Below the pieces are notes generated by a model, which made no database searches, was not told the DNA's origin, and saw nothing but the letters and a program-made list of their open reading frames with translations. A stretch of DNA of 64,000 nucleotides from Simmondsia chinensis. Lineage: Eukaryota > Streptophyta > Magnoliopsida > Caryophyllales > Simmondsiaceae. The stretch spans positions 3,794,501 to 3,858,500 of the forward strand of contig JAGTTD010000008.1 of assembly GCA_018398585.1 (NCBI GenBank). The letters run 5' to 3'. Positions 32,546 through 43,670 of the stretch are shown piece after piece. The translations under genes were made by a program, and so were the position numbers. Each line of letters starts with the position of its first letter. Within the stretch, counting starts at the first letter, position 1.

Positions 32546-34172
32546 TTTATTTTTTAGTATCTGGTAAATCAAATGTCAGAGACCTGAAAAGAGAAATCGG
32601 CCATGATAAAAACCACTTTATATTGGTGCTTGATGATTTGGTGAAGATATTGAGTTAGTTTATTGTGGATTTGGAGAAGATGATAATAGGGGGCTTTTTA
32701 AATGGATAAAAAACACTATTATTGTGTTGGTAAATGCTTCACAACGGTTGCTTTCCATTTTCCTTGGAACACAAGAATAATCATGGCGCCAAGCCTCAGG
32801 TTTCACCTCGCTGTTGTTTTTTTTCATGGGCAATATGTCTTTTAAGGTTTCCGACATTGGTTTTCACTAGAAAAATAAACCGACAAGGTCAGAGCCCTTG
32901 TTATTTTTTCCACAAAAATCAAGATACTAAAATATAAAAAACCTTTTAATTGTGTGGTATAAGAGTCTTTCTGTTAATTTTCATTTTTTTGAATAAAGCA
33001 TAGTTGTTTTTTGATTTCTTGGAGATCTTATGTGAATTTGTTGTGGCCCTGCAGGTTGAGGGAGTTTGGAGCGGGGCTGCAAATTTGGCGGAGAGGTGTT
33101 GTGAATATATCATGCCCTAATTTCTGCTATTTAGTTTACAATTTGCGATCTTGTTGAATTTTCAGATTATATGAGCATTTTACGTGAATTATTGATTTAA
33201 TTGCTATTTTACAAATCTTGGATTGAAGTAAAGGGTTCAATGCAACTATTGAAGGTGTGTAATTTCAAAGTGATTCAAGAAGAATTAGTAGTAGTAAGAT
33301 ATTTTAAAGTGTAAAACCAATCCTGAGTCTTCATCCATCAGCTTAAGCTTTTAATTGGTTACTTGATATGGTATTAGAGCCTTATTAACCAAGAGGTCAC
33401 AAGTCCAAATCCCTGCAGCCCCCCTTCAAAATTAATATAATTTAAGTGCAAAGTATGAGATGACTTTAAGCTTAATGGGTGTTTGCGTGAGGGGATATAT
33501 TATATAAAACCAGTCCTGGGCTTTCACCCATCAGCTTAAACTTTTGGGATAGTTAGTTTCTTGACAAGATCACTGGGTAAAGATTGATTATTGTTTTTAG
33601 CTGCTAGCCTTTCAACTTTTTATCGTTTTTGTTATCGTTTCTGTTGTATGGAAATAAATGAATTGCAATTTGAATTTTCTTTTATTGTGATATAGCCGGT
33701 CTAGTATTTTAAAATTTGGCATGAACCTTCCAAATGGAAAAAGGTTAGTTTCAAGTGATAGTTTCATCTAAAATGTCTATTAGTAGCACTTAGCATATTC
33801 TTGCACCACCGTGGCATTCCCCCCTAGTTTTGGAACTCCGGGGCCAAAGAAACCACCCGGTTTCGATTCCCCACTATGACATTCCCCCCTCCCCTGGCCT
33901 TACCAATATGGAAAAAATCTTGCTCCGCCATTTCTGTAGAAAATCTTAAAAATTTAGAACGGTTGTTAATGAATCCAAATTATGTGAATGCAGCTGTCAA
34001 TTTACAGAATGAGGGGACCCTGGCAAGGATGAGGCATTTTTACTAATAGGAAAGATAGTTGACATTTGGTGTATCCAAACGCCTTCAAGGAGGATTATCA
34101 ATAATAATCATGTAAGGAAAGCGTTTTCCATGATATATTAAGGTCTGAAAGTATCATTCATCAGTTAATCCT
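32546..34172. other. putative first intron of the cysteine-rich gene
   Basis: No coding frame. It contains a TRIM (33299-33566) and a short GC-rich segment at 33805-33905 whose CGGTTTCGATTCCCC resembles a pol III B box, possibly a SINE scrap. The segment before 34173 has no clear splice acceptor that I could fix. Confidence 0.4.
33299..33566 (+). mobile_element. TRIM-like mini LTR element
   Basis: Two short direct repeats of about 70 bp (33299-33367 and 33495-33566; both contain AAAACCA(A/G)TCCTG, CATCAGCTTAA and end near CTTGA(T/C)A) surround an interior of about 125 bp. TGGTATTAGAGC (33369-33380), a one-base variant of the tRNA-iMet primer-binding site, directly follows the first repeat. 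A purine stretch GTGAGGGGATA precedes the second. It has no coding capacity. Confidence 0.75.
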
Positions 34173-37100
34173 ATGGGTAAGGCAGTTCGAGTCACAATGG
34201 TCAAAACAGAAGAAGTTTCCCATTCTTCAGCTTCGTCCTTTGCAGAAAACCTGTCAGTAGATCTCATTGATGTCGATACAAGTAGATTTGTTGAGTCTAA
34301 CTCCTCTATTTCTTCACATCAAGAACATGATGACACCCTCCTAAAGCTGAAAGACGACCAAAGTACAGCTTCTACTGATCTGCATAAGTCACAAGAACCT
34401 GATGACAGGTTTCTAGATCACGCTACAGAACCTCAAGTTTCTCACAGCAGTCATGAATCTTTAGAGTTGAGCACATCTCCAATGGAAAGCCCGAAAGTCC
34501 AATTCATGGAGCGACATGATGAATATGACCCACACAGAATTCCAGCGTCCATGTTTGCCCAAATTGACTCGTTAACACCAATAGATTGGAGTGCTGGCTC
34601 TACTGAGTCATTATTTAGCATTCGTATTGGTAACATTAGTGTCAGAAGAGACCATCCTCTCATGATGAATGGGGAGTCTCAGAAATACCTAACAAAGTCT
34701 GGGGAGATCGTAATTCTGAAGAAGTCAGGGGAGCTCCTTATGTTTAGCCCATCCCCTTCTGCTAGAGTACAGGTCGATGATGATGATGAAAAAGTTGATG
34801 AAGTGACGCACATCAAGAATAAGGAAGTCCCTGCTATTGAAGCGAAGAAAGGTGTGGGAAGGACCACTCCAGAAGTTGATCAGGATGAAGTAATTAGACC
34901 AGTAGATCCACTTCCTGTCGTGCAAACATCTAATGTCTCCCTCCATTCTGTTGGGAAAGAAGGCGTAACCTGCTTATTTGCATTTCCAATGTAAGTCAGC
35001 TTTATAAATACTACTAAACCATGTGATTCAATCTTGCTTAGCCACATCTGATGGCACGAATGCTGATGGAGACTAGAGTGTAAAAGAGCCGAGCACCACC
35101 TTGTCTGAACTCGAGCCAAATAAGTCTTATCCAACTTGAGTTTTGGTTGAGCTTTTATCGAGCTTTTAGATCATTTGTTTGAGCTTGGTTCTTAAGATTT
35201 TAGTGTGTTCAGTACTCGAATTCTTAGCCTAATTGAGCCGAGCTAAGCTTGTTACCTTGTTGAGCCAAGCCTGTTATCAAAGCGAATTGAGCTCATAAAT
35301 GAGTGGAGCTTGCCATCGAGTCAAGCTTAATACCGAGCTGAGTTATTCAAGTTACTATCGAACTATTATCGAATTATTTTTGAGCTAACATGGACTATTA
35401 ACGAGCCCTTAACGAACCTTTAACGAGCTCTTATTGTGTCCTTAACGAGCTCGTATTGAGCCCATATCAAATTATTAACAAATGTTAATGAGCCGAGCAT
35501 CCTCTTTTTGAATTCATATCGTTAAGCTTATCGAGTCTGGTGGAACTCGGCTCGCTAAGTTATCGGGATCCAATAATGAACATAAACTAGCTTTAACCGA
35601 TTTCGAACATGAGTAGTTCATTGAATGTCGTTTTATTTATGCCCCTACTTGTGTATGCAACTTATGTATGCGGCATCAGTTTTTTTTATTGAAAAGAGAC
35701 CTATTATTAAGAGAGAAAAATTGTATAAAGAGTTAAGGATAAGATGTCCTCAAAGTTACAACCATAACAACAACAACAACAACAAACCCGGTGCCTCAAG
35801 GCTCCTGCCTAAGTAGGGTCTGGGCCTCAAAGTTACAACCATGAAATTTAAAAAAAAAAAAAAAAAAAACACTAATGACATAAAACTCTGCAATCCCTCT
35901 ACAAGTTAGCTGAGGCTATATCAGTGAAGCCTTGTCAAAGAACTTCTAAAAAAACCACCTTTTCCCATAAGAAGATAACTAGTGTACATTGGTTTTTGAA
36001 AATGCTAGCATTCTTTCTGACCAAATATACCAAAGAATTGCAATCGTAACCGTGGAGAATAACATTAAGACATCTTTCCTCCTTCCAATTCCATACCATA
36101 GAACTCATCAGAACGATAATCTCAACCGATCTTTGGCTAATCCACATTTGGCCAAAAAGAGAGAATAACTTGCACCATAAATCCCAAGCCACTACACATT
36201 GCAAGAATAAATGATCAGGACTGGGATTTTGATTTGAACCTCTGTATGAATGAGTATTCTTTGCATTCTTACATTTGAAATTGTTTGATTTTTTATTGGT
36301 TGGTAGTCAAGATTGGGATGTTAACCTAGGATCGCAGTTCTATGTCAGTTTTGGGACTTATAAGCATGCATGTTGACCAAAAATGGTTTATATATATATA
36401 TGATTTTCTGTCTGTCTATATATGTACACACCTTATATTACCATTGAATTTCACAAAACCTAGAAAACAATGGATGAAGATACACCCTTAATATGTTGCA
36501 GAAAAAAGTGTTGCAAGATACCCTTCCTGTGCAGCAGAAAGAAGTTATGCAAATGCAAGATATCAATCCTATGTTGCAAAACGAAGACTGCGACGCACAG
36601 AAAGAAGTGTGCATGGCCATCATGCTGCCGTACTAGTTCTAGCTGGGGGTCCTGCTTCCGTGCATTTAAATGGCCAAGCTGCCAATATAAATGGCCAAAT
36701 TGCAAGCGCCCAGCGTTCTTTTGCTGTAATTGCAGCTTAGGATTCTGCTACTGTGGCAACTGTAACCGGAAAAGGAAAACTACCATGTATGCTTCTCTCT
36801 CTTCCTACATTGTCAAGCATGTGTCGTGCACTAGTTAAGTCCATAGAATTAAATAGAGGTGTGCATGTTTATGGTAATACCCAAGGCCCACCCAACCCAA
36901 GTAAATTGGGTTGGGTTGGTTTGAGTAAATTTATTGGGTCAAATTGACATACTCATAGGTATTAGGTCTTGCTATGGTTTACCCATGGATAGAGATCGGC
37001 TATTTGAAGCACAGGAGGCGACCCCTTTCCCTATGTTCTCTTAAAGTTGGACCAATACGAATATCTGTTCTTCTCTTTATTTGGATTAACCGAACAAAAC

Positions 37101-37921
37101 TCAAAACCAACCCACCCAAAACCATAATGCAATTAGCTTATGGTTTTGGGTTGGGTTTTGGTCATATCAAATGGGTCTAATTGGTTCTAGCACCTATACA
37201 CACCCTTGGAATCATTTAATAGATTTTGAGTTAGTCAGTGAAAATGGTTGTGAACTTCTGTAAGGGCCTCCATGATGCACATATTTTGGTTTTATTTGTT
37301 AATAAAACATAGTTATAAATGCTTTTATATGCTAAAAATTGTCAAAGTGGTATAAAAATTAATAATTGTATATGCTGTTCTTCATTATTTTGCAAATATA
37401 AGACTTATTCCCTTAAAAAAACCAACATGGCTATTCCAATCCATTAAGTAACGTCCGCAAACACCCTTTTTCGTGACACCATGACTGCGATTGTAAAACT
37501 GTGATGTGATTCATTGCTAAGACAGCCTCTCTAGTCTCTAGCAACAACAATGCATATCATTCATGCATAGTTTTTGTTTTGTCTATGTATTCTTTTACTC
37601 GCCATTTGCTAGGCATTAGGTTAACCTAGTTTATTTCATTTCAGGCTGGCCAATGGAGCAAAAAGAAATGCTATAGCAAATACAAGCCATACTGAGAAGC
37701 CGCCTTCAGGGCCCCACTTGCAAGCACAGAATCCTCCGACCACTTCTTTTAGAAGTAGCAGCTGCTTTTCTTGCCCGTCGTCTTCTTGCTCATGCTTCTC
37801 TTGCTGCTCTTCTCACTCTTGCATCACTTATCGTTCTTGTAGCTCTTGTGTCACTTGCCCCTGTTGTTTCTCTTGCCGCTCTTGTAACTCTTGCTTCTGT
37901 AGCTGCACTCGTTGCTGTTGA
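34173..37921 (+). CDS. unknown protein with cysteine-rich C-terminus (2 exons, 364 aa)
   Basis: Exon 1 is 34173-34990 and exon 2 is 37645-37921, joined GT-AG in phase 2. The N-terminal 270 residues are Ser/Asp/Glu-rich and low in Cys, with a conserved-looking core IPASMFAQIDSLTPIDWSAG followed by ESLFSIRIGNISV and LTKSGEIVILKKSGELLMFS. The exon 1 end (SVGKEGVTCLFAFPM) resembles the SFAFPI motif I recall from a plant family of unknown function. Exon 2 ends in about 55 residues with 19 Cys in CFSC and CxxC patterns, likely to be palmitoylated or metal-binding. The intron contains a candidate cassette exon and a MITE. The ATG at 34173 opens the frame; a second Met follows at codon 9. No function is proposed. 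Confidence 0.75.
35150..35560. repeat. GAGCT-rich degenerate repeat in the intron
   Basis: Many imperfect iterations of CGAGCT, AACGAGC and TCGAGC words. A similar but distinct CGGGTCAGGT/TCGAGTC-rich stretch is at 39545-39690. No ends or duplications were found. Confidence 0.5.
35766..35824 (-). mobile_element. 59-bp SINE/LINE tail with perfect target duplication
   Basis: AACAACAACAACAACAAC, then CCGGTGCCTCAAGGCTCC and TAAGTAGGGTCTGGG form only the last part of the shared tail. It is flanked by the 18-bp perfect duplication CCTCAAAGTTACAACCAT (35748-35765 and 35825-35842), so it is a genuine insertion that was truncated at birth. Confidence 0.88.
36502..36786 (+). CDS. candidate in-frame cassette exon, cysteine/lysine-rich
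   Basis: Within the intron between 34990 and 37645, an open frame of 122 codons (36470-36838) is extremely Cys- and Lys/Arg-rich, with 21 Cys in its first 105 residues (for example LICCRKKCCK and FFCCNCSLGFCYCGNC). An acceptor ATGTTGCAG/A at 36501 and a donor CCAT/GTATGC at 36786 delimit 285 nt. The acceptor takes phase 2 from exon 1 and the donor returns phase 2 to exon 2, so inclusion keeps one frame and gives a 459-residue protein. Alternatively the ATG at 36470 (context AACAATGG), with a TATA-like run about 75 bp upstream, could start a separate transcript that shares exon 2 (197 aa), or an intronless gene. Confidence 0.5.
36855..37206. repeat. MITE-like repeat with GGTTGGG-rich arms
   Basis: Begins GAGGTGTGCATG and ends CTATACACACCC, an imperfect inverted pair. 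The inner arms are inverted too (CCCAACCCAAGTAAATTGGG near the left, CCAACCCACCCAAAACC and TTTTGGGTTGGG near the right). It lies between the cassette exon and exon 2. Confidence 0.45.
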
Positions 37922-38889
37922 AATGGCAAGTGGCAGAAGTATATATCTGCTACACTTCATCATTCGCTTATCTTGGGCTGAAACTTCTCCCAACGTTTGG
38001 AAGTATGGTTGCTCATACTCCATTGACATGCTCAATGGTTTACTGGGTTCAAAGCAGGGCCAAAAATGGGTCAAATCTGTCATTTCTGGAGCCCAACAGG
38101 TTCAGTTGAGGTTCCAGTTGCAGTTGTCACCAACCCCATCTCTAGATTCTCACGAATTTGAGTCCCTTGAGATTGGGTTTAGATACTGAGAGTCAATTTG
38201 AGTTGCTCAATCTAGTGGCTTAGTGCGAGGGGATCCAAACTTACGATTGAAGAAGCTGTTTTTTCTTCAAAAACACTTTTGAGTAAGGACTTCAATTGCT
38301 TTTAGTATGGGTATTTTTATCTGAGGAATTTAGTTTTTGTTTATGCTTCTACTTTAAAAGAGAAGCAATCTTTTCCTATTTCTGTTTAAAAGCAACAAAA
38401 AAGAGTTTCTACTTCTATTAAAAAACACTTTTGTCCACGCTAGATATCCTTAAATCCTTAAAAAAAAACCCCTTGTTTAGAAAAGAAACTTGGCTAAACA
38501 GGTTCGTAGCACTTCATTCTGGTAGCGATTTGCTGCTAGGTCAAGGCCTCATTAGCTCCATGTCATACGTTTAGCATAACTTCTTTTTGGGTGGTAAGCA
38601 CAAAAGAAGAATGATATCGCGAGGAAGGAAATGATTCAAGATATCCGCGTGAAAAGCAAACTTCTGCGCAGCCCGGCTCGAAGATCCTTCACATGAACCT
38701 GATATGTAAGTCTCTTCTATACATGCTTCCCCGGTAGCCTTGTAAATTTGTACATGTGAAATTGGCTTATTAGGCTCCCTAGCATGATGTACAAAATGTC
38801 AATTATACTTGTACGTGCTTTGTGAAGACATGATACAGTCAAAGGTTGAAAATCCCAGAAATAACTTTGGAGGGGGAAAAAAAAGTCAT
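37922..38889. other. 3' flank of the cysteine-rich gene
   Basis: No further gene recognised. The frame 37848-38189 overlaps exon 2 in a different frame and lacks a domain. The probable 3' UTR lies in the first few hundred bases. An A/T-rich AAAACACTTTT pair (38267 and 38425) hints at a small foldback. Confidence 0.4.
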
Positions 38890-38906
38890 ATCTTACGAGT
38901 GGTTTA

Positions 38907-39107
38907 GTTTGTATGTCTGTTTGTCTGCTTGCATTAGACATGTCTGTTTTCATTTGACGGAGCAGGGTTCCTTTTAGGATGGAGGACCTTTCAGAAACAG
39001 CCTCTTTAAAGGGTAGCACCGTGTAAGGGTAAGGCTGCCTACATCTTATCCTCTCAGACACTGCCTTGGCAGAAGCTTTTTTGAGGTACTGCGTTATTGT
39101 TATTGTT
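38907..39107 (+). mobile_element. Au/RTE-tail SINE with 17-bp target duplication
   Basis: The tail GAAACAGCCTCTTTAAAGGG, AAGGCTGCCTACATC, GAGGTACTGCGTTATTG is recognisable. The unit is bracketed by ATCTTACGAGTGGTTTA (38890-38906) and ATCTTACGAGCGGTTTA (39108-39124), giving 201 bp. The 60 bp at its 5' end are T/G-rich and show no clear 5S or tRNA sequence, so it may be a truncated LINE. Confidence 0.8.
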
Positions 39108-39124
39108 ATCTTACGAGCGGTTTA

Positions 39125-40310
39125 TTGCTTTGGAGAAAGAGAAACAAGTTAGTGTTTGAGGATGACGAGCTTTACTTTGAAGATATGTTTTGGAGCATTT
39201 AGATGTAGATGTGGCTCCGGATGGAATTAATGGAGTGAATTTTTCATCAACCCGAAGAAATTGTAAGGTGTTTTAAAGCCTTCAGATCATGGGACCGAGG
39301 CATTGCAAGGAGATGGGTGATCGGGTATTCTATGTATTGTTTGTTTTTCTTCTGTTTGGTTCTCGTCCTAGAACCGAGTGCCTTGCGGGACTTGTATTTG
39401 AAAATAGAAGCTACTATCCTTTTACCAAAACTCTAAACGGAAACTGTTTTTTCATAAGGTATGGAAAGAGCATTAGGTGCACTTTTTAAGGAACAGTCCT
39501 ATGCATCATCAAGAGGAATAATGTAAAATGAACAATAAGACTAGACCTGGAAATCGAGTTGAATTCAAGTCAAGTTAATATCGGATCGGATCAATTTGAG
39601 ATTGGATCAAAATCAGATCAAGTTAGGCTCCAGTCGAGTCAGCCTCGTGTTCGAGTTGACCTTGGGTCGGGTCAGGTTTTGGATTGACCCTTCATGTTAT
39701 TTTAATAAACTATTTTGTCAATATTCTCTATATTGATTAAGGAAAATTAAAGATTTAGATATTAAAAATGATTTAAAATATTGAAAATTTAAATTTATTG
39801 ATACATCAAAATGTATATGTTGATTTGAAAGCAGATTTAACAATCCGAAGTGCAAAGTAACTGCTAAGATTAGTTGATAATTTGCAAAATTTAATAAATA
39901 GCTTCAATATTTATGCGATATATGATTAAATAAATAATTTTAAAAAAATTTTGAATTATCCAAGTTTGATTAAAAAAAAAAAAATTTCTTATACAATGAT
40001 GAAAAGAAAAAAATATAATTACAAATGAACTAAGCATTCAATAAACTATTCAAGTTTGAAATATATAAAAATTGTTCAATTTGAATGCTCTTTAAGTAAA
40101 TTGGTCAAGCTCAAATTTGGTAAGTTTAACTAGTTGAGTTTAATAGGACTACTTTTCTCAATAAGTTTGAAAGCAATTTATAAAAGCTCGTTAAAAAGCA
40201 GTTTATAAAAGCTCGTTAAAAACTTGTTACAAATGCGTAAGAAGCTCCTTAATGGTTCTTAACAACTCGCTATGATTTGTTAGTAGCTCGAATGCATCGA
40301 TCTTGAATAC
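39125..40310. other. intergenic, no gene seen
   Basis: Contains a TCGGGTCAGG/TCGAGTC-rich repeat (39545-39690), AT-rich sequence, and a short tandem duplication of GCAATTTATAAAAGCTCGTTAAAA (about 40170-40222). The open frame 39289-39489 has no recognisable domain. Confidence 0.4.
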
Positions 40311-41592
40311 AACAACAACAACAACATACCTAGTGCCTCAAGGGTGAGATCCAAACGAGAGACTGTTTCCAAGGACCCCCAACCTGATATTTGATGGTTT
40401 TGATAGTTATTATAGATATGAAGCGTCTGTATGAAGAGCATGTAAAGTATAATTATCATGCTAGGCTTGAAGAGCATGTAAAGTACAGTTATCATGCTAA
40501 ACAAGTATGCCTGTAAGCATATGAGCAAGTAAACTAACAAACAAGCAAGTTAGCAAGTAAGCATATACGCGTAGAGGCATAGAAGCATGGGGGCAACGAA
40601 GCATCGAGACATAGAGACATAGGGACATAGGAGCCAGAGCAGAATGTAATAGGTAAAAGGTAAAAGCAAGGAAGCATGTAGAGAGATTAGAGAGTGTAGA
40701 GAGAGTGTGTAGAGCGTCTGGAGCGTATAAGCAACAAGGGGGAGAGAGAGAGAGAGAGAGCGAGAGTGAGAGTATGGGCGTGTCAGCAACATCACTGTGC
40801 CCCAAGATAATACATCCTAGAAGCACTAAGCAACTAACGTACGCCAGTGCTGCGTATATACAAACGTCATACAAGTAACCTCGTGGTACTAGGACTATCT
40901 TATGGATGCTCGATACATTAGTTATCCCTATACTACTTATGTACTAATCCTCGACTAAGCTCTCATGCAGGATCATTTCTTCATTTAGGTTGGGGTAGGC
41001 AGGGTCCCGTCTAATTGTCTTCTTCGGACTCTTCCTTGGCCGGCCTCGTCTTCTTTTCCCGTTTGTATTATGGAGTTGTTCGCATCACCTTGCAGGGGCA
41101 GTAGTGGGTGTTCCTCCAACTCTTCTTTGGTCAGCCTCTTCCTCTCCTCGCATCCGTCGGATTGTGTCACAACCAGACATATGAGCATCCTCTTGGTATT
41201 TGGACGAGCTTACAAGTAATCGATGCTCCTACACTATTATATCTGTTACACCTATACTAATCCTCCACTGGGCTCTGTCTAGTGCCATCTCCTCGTTTAG
41301 GTTGAGATAGGTGAGGTCATGTCAGATCGTCTCCGCCCAACTCTTCTTTGGCCGGCTTCTCGTTCGTTTCCCATCTGTTATAAGGAGTTGTTCGCATCTC
41401 CTGATAGGGGCGGTGATGGGTCTCCTCCTAACATGCCCAAACCACCACATACGTTGCTCTCTCAACTTATCCACAATCGGAGCGACGCCTAATTTGCTCC
41501 TTATGACGTCATTTCTAATCCTGTCCTTCCTTGTATATCAATACATCCATCTCTACATCCTCATCTCGACTGCCTTTAGCTTCTGTGAATGC
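40311..41592 (-). mobile_element. 5'-truncated RTE LINE copy 2
   Basis: The minus strand ends with the shared tail (40311-40385, internally deleted). It is preceded by a long 3' UTR rich in ATGCTTGC-like words and a GAGAGA tract, and by the C-terminal coding end. The plus strand at 41280-41590 matches 50860-51170 of the LINE in the G3BP intron (CCAACTCTTCTTTGG, CCTGATAGGGGCGGTGATGG, ACATGCCCAAACCA). A segment of about 310 bp of the coding end is tandemly duplicated (about 40909-41218 and 41219 onward). It is broken by frameshifts. Confidence 0.78.
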
Positions 41593-41994
41593 ACAACATT
41601 TAACAAAAATATTGGGATAATGAATATATCGTTTTTTTTGTATACGTATGTGTATTTATTGGTATCATGATTTTTTAGCGTTTATGATAATAACCCTAAT
41701 TAAGAATAAATTAAATCTTAATAAGTACTTTTTTATCATTTCATATTATTATTTGTATTCATCCTTGAAAATCATAAATAAAACTATAAAATGGAATGAC
41801 AATAAATAAAGGGTGGTTTTATTGTTAGAACAAAACTGTTATTGTCTGAGTAATGCAATAACTTGTAATGAATAATAACAATAAATTTGCATAAAAATTG
41901 CATTGATATTAACATTTTTAACCTAGCACTGATAGTACCCAAAATAAATGACAAAGTTACCTTTTAATAGATAATCTTGTACAAATAGAGTTAA
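41593..41994. other. AT-rich spacer
   Basis: No gene or repeat boundaries recognised. Confidence 0.4.
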
Positions 41995-42318
41995 GCCTCG
42001 TTTGGTATGCGAGAAGTAGAAATTCATGGGAGTATGGATTTTGGCTCTTATTTGGTTGACAGAAAGTAGAAAGAATGCGAAAAGGAAAAATTGCTAAGCA
42101 ATTTCTAATTCTTTTAAAATGCTGGAAATAACTTATCTAGTCTTCCATAGGTAAGTTCTAATTTCTTCGTTTTTAACTAATCTCACCAAGGAAGTTCTAT
42201 TTCCCATCTTGACAATCAAACATTTCTTACCTACTTCTGAGAAGTTGACCAGGGAATTAAATTCTCATAAAATGTAACTTCTTACTAAAATTTGATTCAT
42301 GTGACAACCAAACGAGGC
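41995..42318. mobile_element. MITE with GCCTCGTTTGG termini
   Basis: GCCTCGTTTGGTATGC at the left is inverted at the right as GTGACAACCAAACGAGGC. The unit is 324 bp. A relative begins at 63020. The target duplication is not clean (TAA against ATA). Confidence 0.75.
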
Positions 42319-42605
42319 ATATTTATGGGAGGGGTAGATCCAAATTTGGAATATACGATCCTTTGGAGTGATTCATGTTTCGAAGGAGAGGATAATGATT
42401 TGAAAATGGTATAAGTGTTTTGTTCTTTTTAACAAATTATTGATTATTAGATTAGATAAATATATCTATTTATATATTTAATATACATAATACAAATAAT
42501 TAAATTTATTAAAAATAAATAATCCGCTGTTACTTTTCAATTAACAATTTTCCAACAAGGTGCATAGTTTTAGATGTACCAATTTAAATTTTTTAAAAAG
42601 GAAAG

Positions 42606-42766
42606 TAACATTCCCAATACCCCAAGAGCTTCCGCCTAAACAGGGTCGGGGAAGGAGATGTATGCAGCCTTTCCCTGAAAACCCCCAACCTAAGGGGTGC
42701 AACATAAGTACTTCCTAAGAGATCGCCCATCTTAGTACTCCTTTCGCCCAAACACGCTTACGTATT
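42606..42766 (-). mobile_element. 5S-rRNA-headed SINE, copy 3 (5'-truncated)
   Basis: On the minus strand: AAGCGTGTTTGGGCGAAAGG, AGTACTAAGATGGGCGATCTC, TATGTTGCACCCC (5S 3' half). It is joined directly to TTAGGTTGGGGGTTTTCAGG and the tail (GGCTGCATACATCTCC, GGCGGAAGCTCTTGGGGTATT). The first half of the 5S head is missing. This is the third independent case of the same 5S-to-tail junction. Confidence 0.85.
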
Positions 42767-43010
42767 GTTTTTCTCATAGTTCTAAATGCTTTCGATAAAA
42801 TTTAAACTTGAAAGATCAAATTAATTTTAAATAATAACTAATAATTTCAAGGTCATTAATGAGATTAGAAGTTAAGTAGTCATATTAATCCTAGCCAATA
42901 ATTAGTAGAATATGTTTGATAAAATTAAAATTTTAAAAAATCACTTTAATTTTAACCGATGATAATTCAAAATTTCACTTTGATAATTATTCTTTTTAAT
43001 AATGACTATA

Positions 43011-43142
43011 GAACAACAACAACAATAGACCCAATGCCTTAAGGGCTCCCGCCTAAGCGGGGTTTGGGAGGGGGGTAAATATACGCAGCCTTACCCCTTC
43101 AAAGTGACACCCTAACAAGAGACTGTTTCCAATTGATCAAAT
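43011..43142 (-). mobile_element. Au/RTE tail copy
   Basis: GAACAACAACAACAATAGAC, CTTAAGGGCTCCCGCC, ACGCAGCCTTACCCCTTC and AAGAGACTGTTTCCAA give the full tail in inverse orientation. No head is visible. Confidence 0.82.
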
Positions 43143-43320
43143 TTGATGCACAGCTCAAAAACTAAACCGTGCAACCTTTAATTCACACATTAGTGCAAAA
43201 TAAATGCTGAGGTTCTGTAACTAGGGACCTATTTCACCAAACTTCTTCGAGGGGAAAAAAATGCTTCTTCATGAAAACACACTTTTTCCTGAATATAAAA
43301 ATATTTAGCCCGAAGAGGCA

Positions 43321-43452
43321 ACAACAATAATAACCCAACGACTCAAAGAAGCTCCCACCAATGCACGGTTTGGAGAGGGTAAGGTGCATGCAACCTACCG
43401 TTATGAGGTGCTATCTTGTAAAAAGACTGTTTTCAAATGGCCCCAACTCTAA
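43321..43452 (-). mobile_element. Au/RTE tail copy
   Basis: CAACAACAATAATAACCCAA, AAGAAGCTCCCACCAATGC, AAGGTGCATGCAACCTACCG and AAAAAGACTGTTTTCAAATG: a more diverged tail in inverse orientation. Confidence 0.75.
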
Positions 43453-43670
43453 AAAGATTAAAGTAGGATTAGAAGTAAAAACTAAAATTTTTTGGAAAAA
43501 GAACACTATTAGAAGCACTTTTTCAAAATATTCATGCAAAAAATAATTCTAAAGTAGATTTTTCATAGATCAGCCAAGCCAGCACTAACAGAAGCGTACC
43601 ATTAAAATAATACTATGTCAACCACAAATAGTTTCCTAACACTTGTTGAGAGACATGGTATTATATCGCA

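Noticed and set aside
37848..38189. 113-codon plus frame overlapping the cysteine-rich exon
   Set aside because: It reads the Cys-rich exon in another frame, and phase from exon 1 favours the frame ending at 37921.
40497..40874. 125-codon minus-strand frame rich in Leu/Ser/Cys
   Set aside because: It is a translation of the ATGCTTGC-rich LINE 3' UTR; periodic low-complexity DNA explains the composition.
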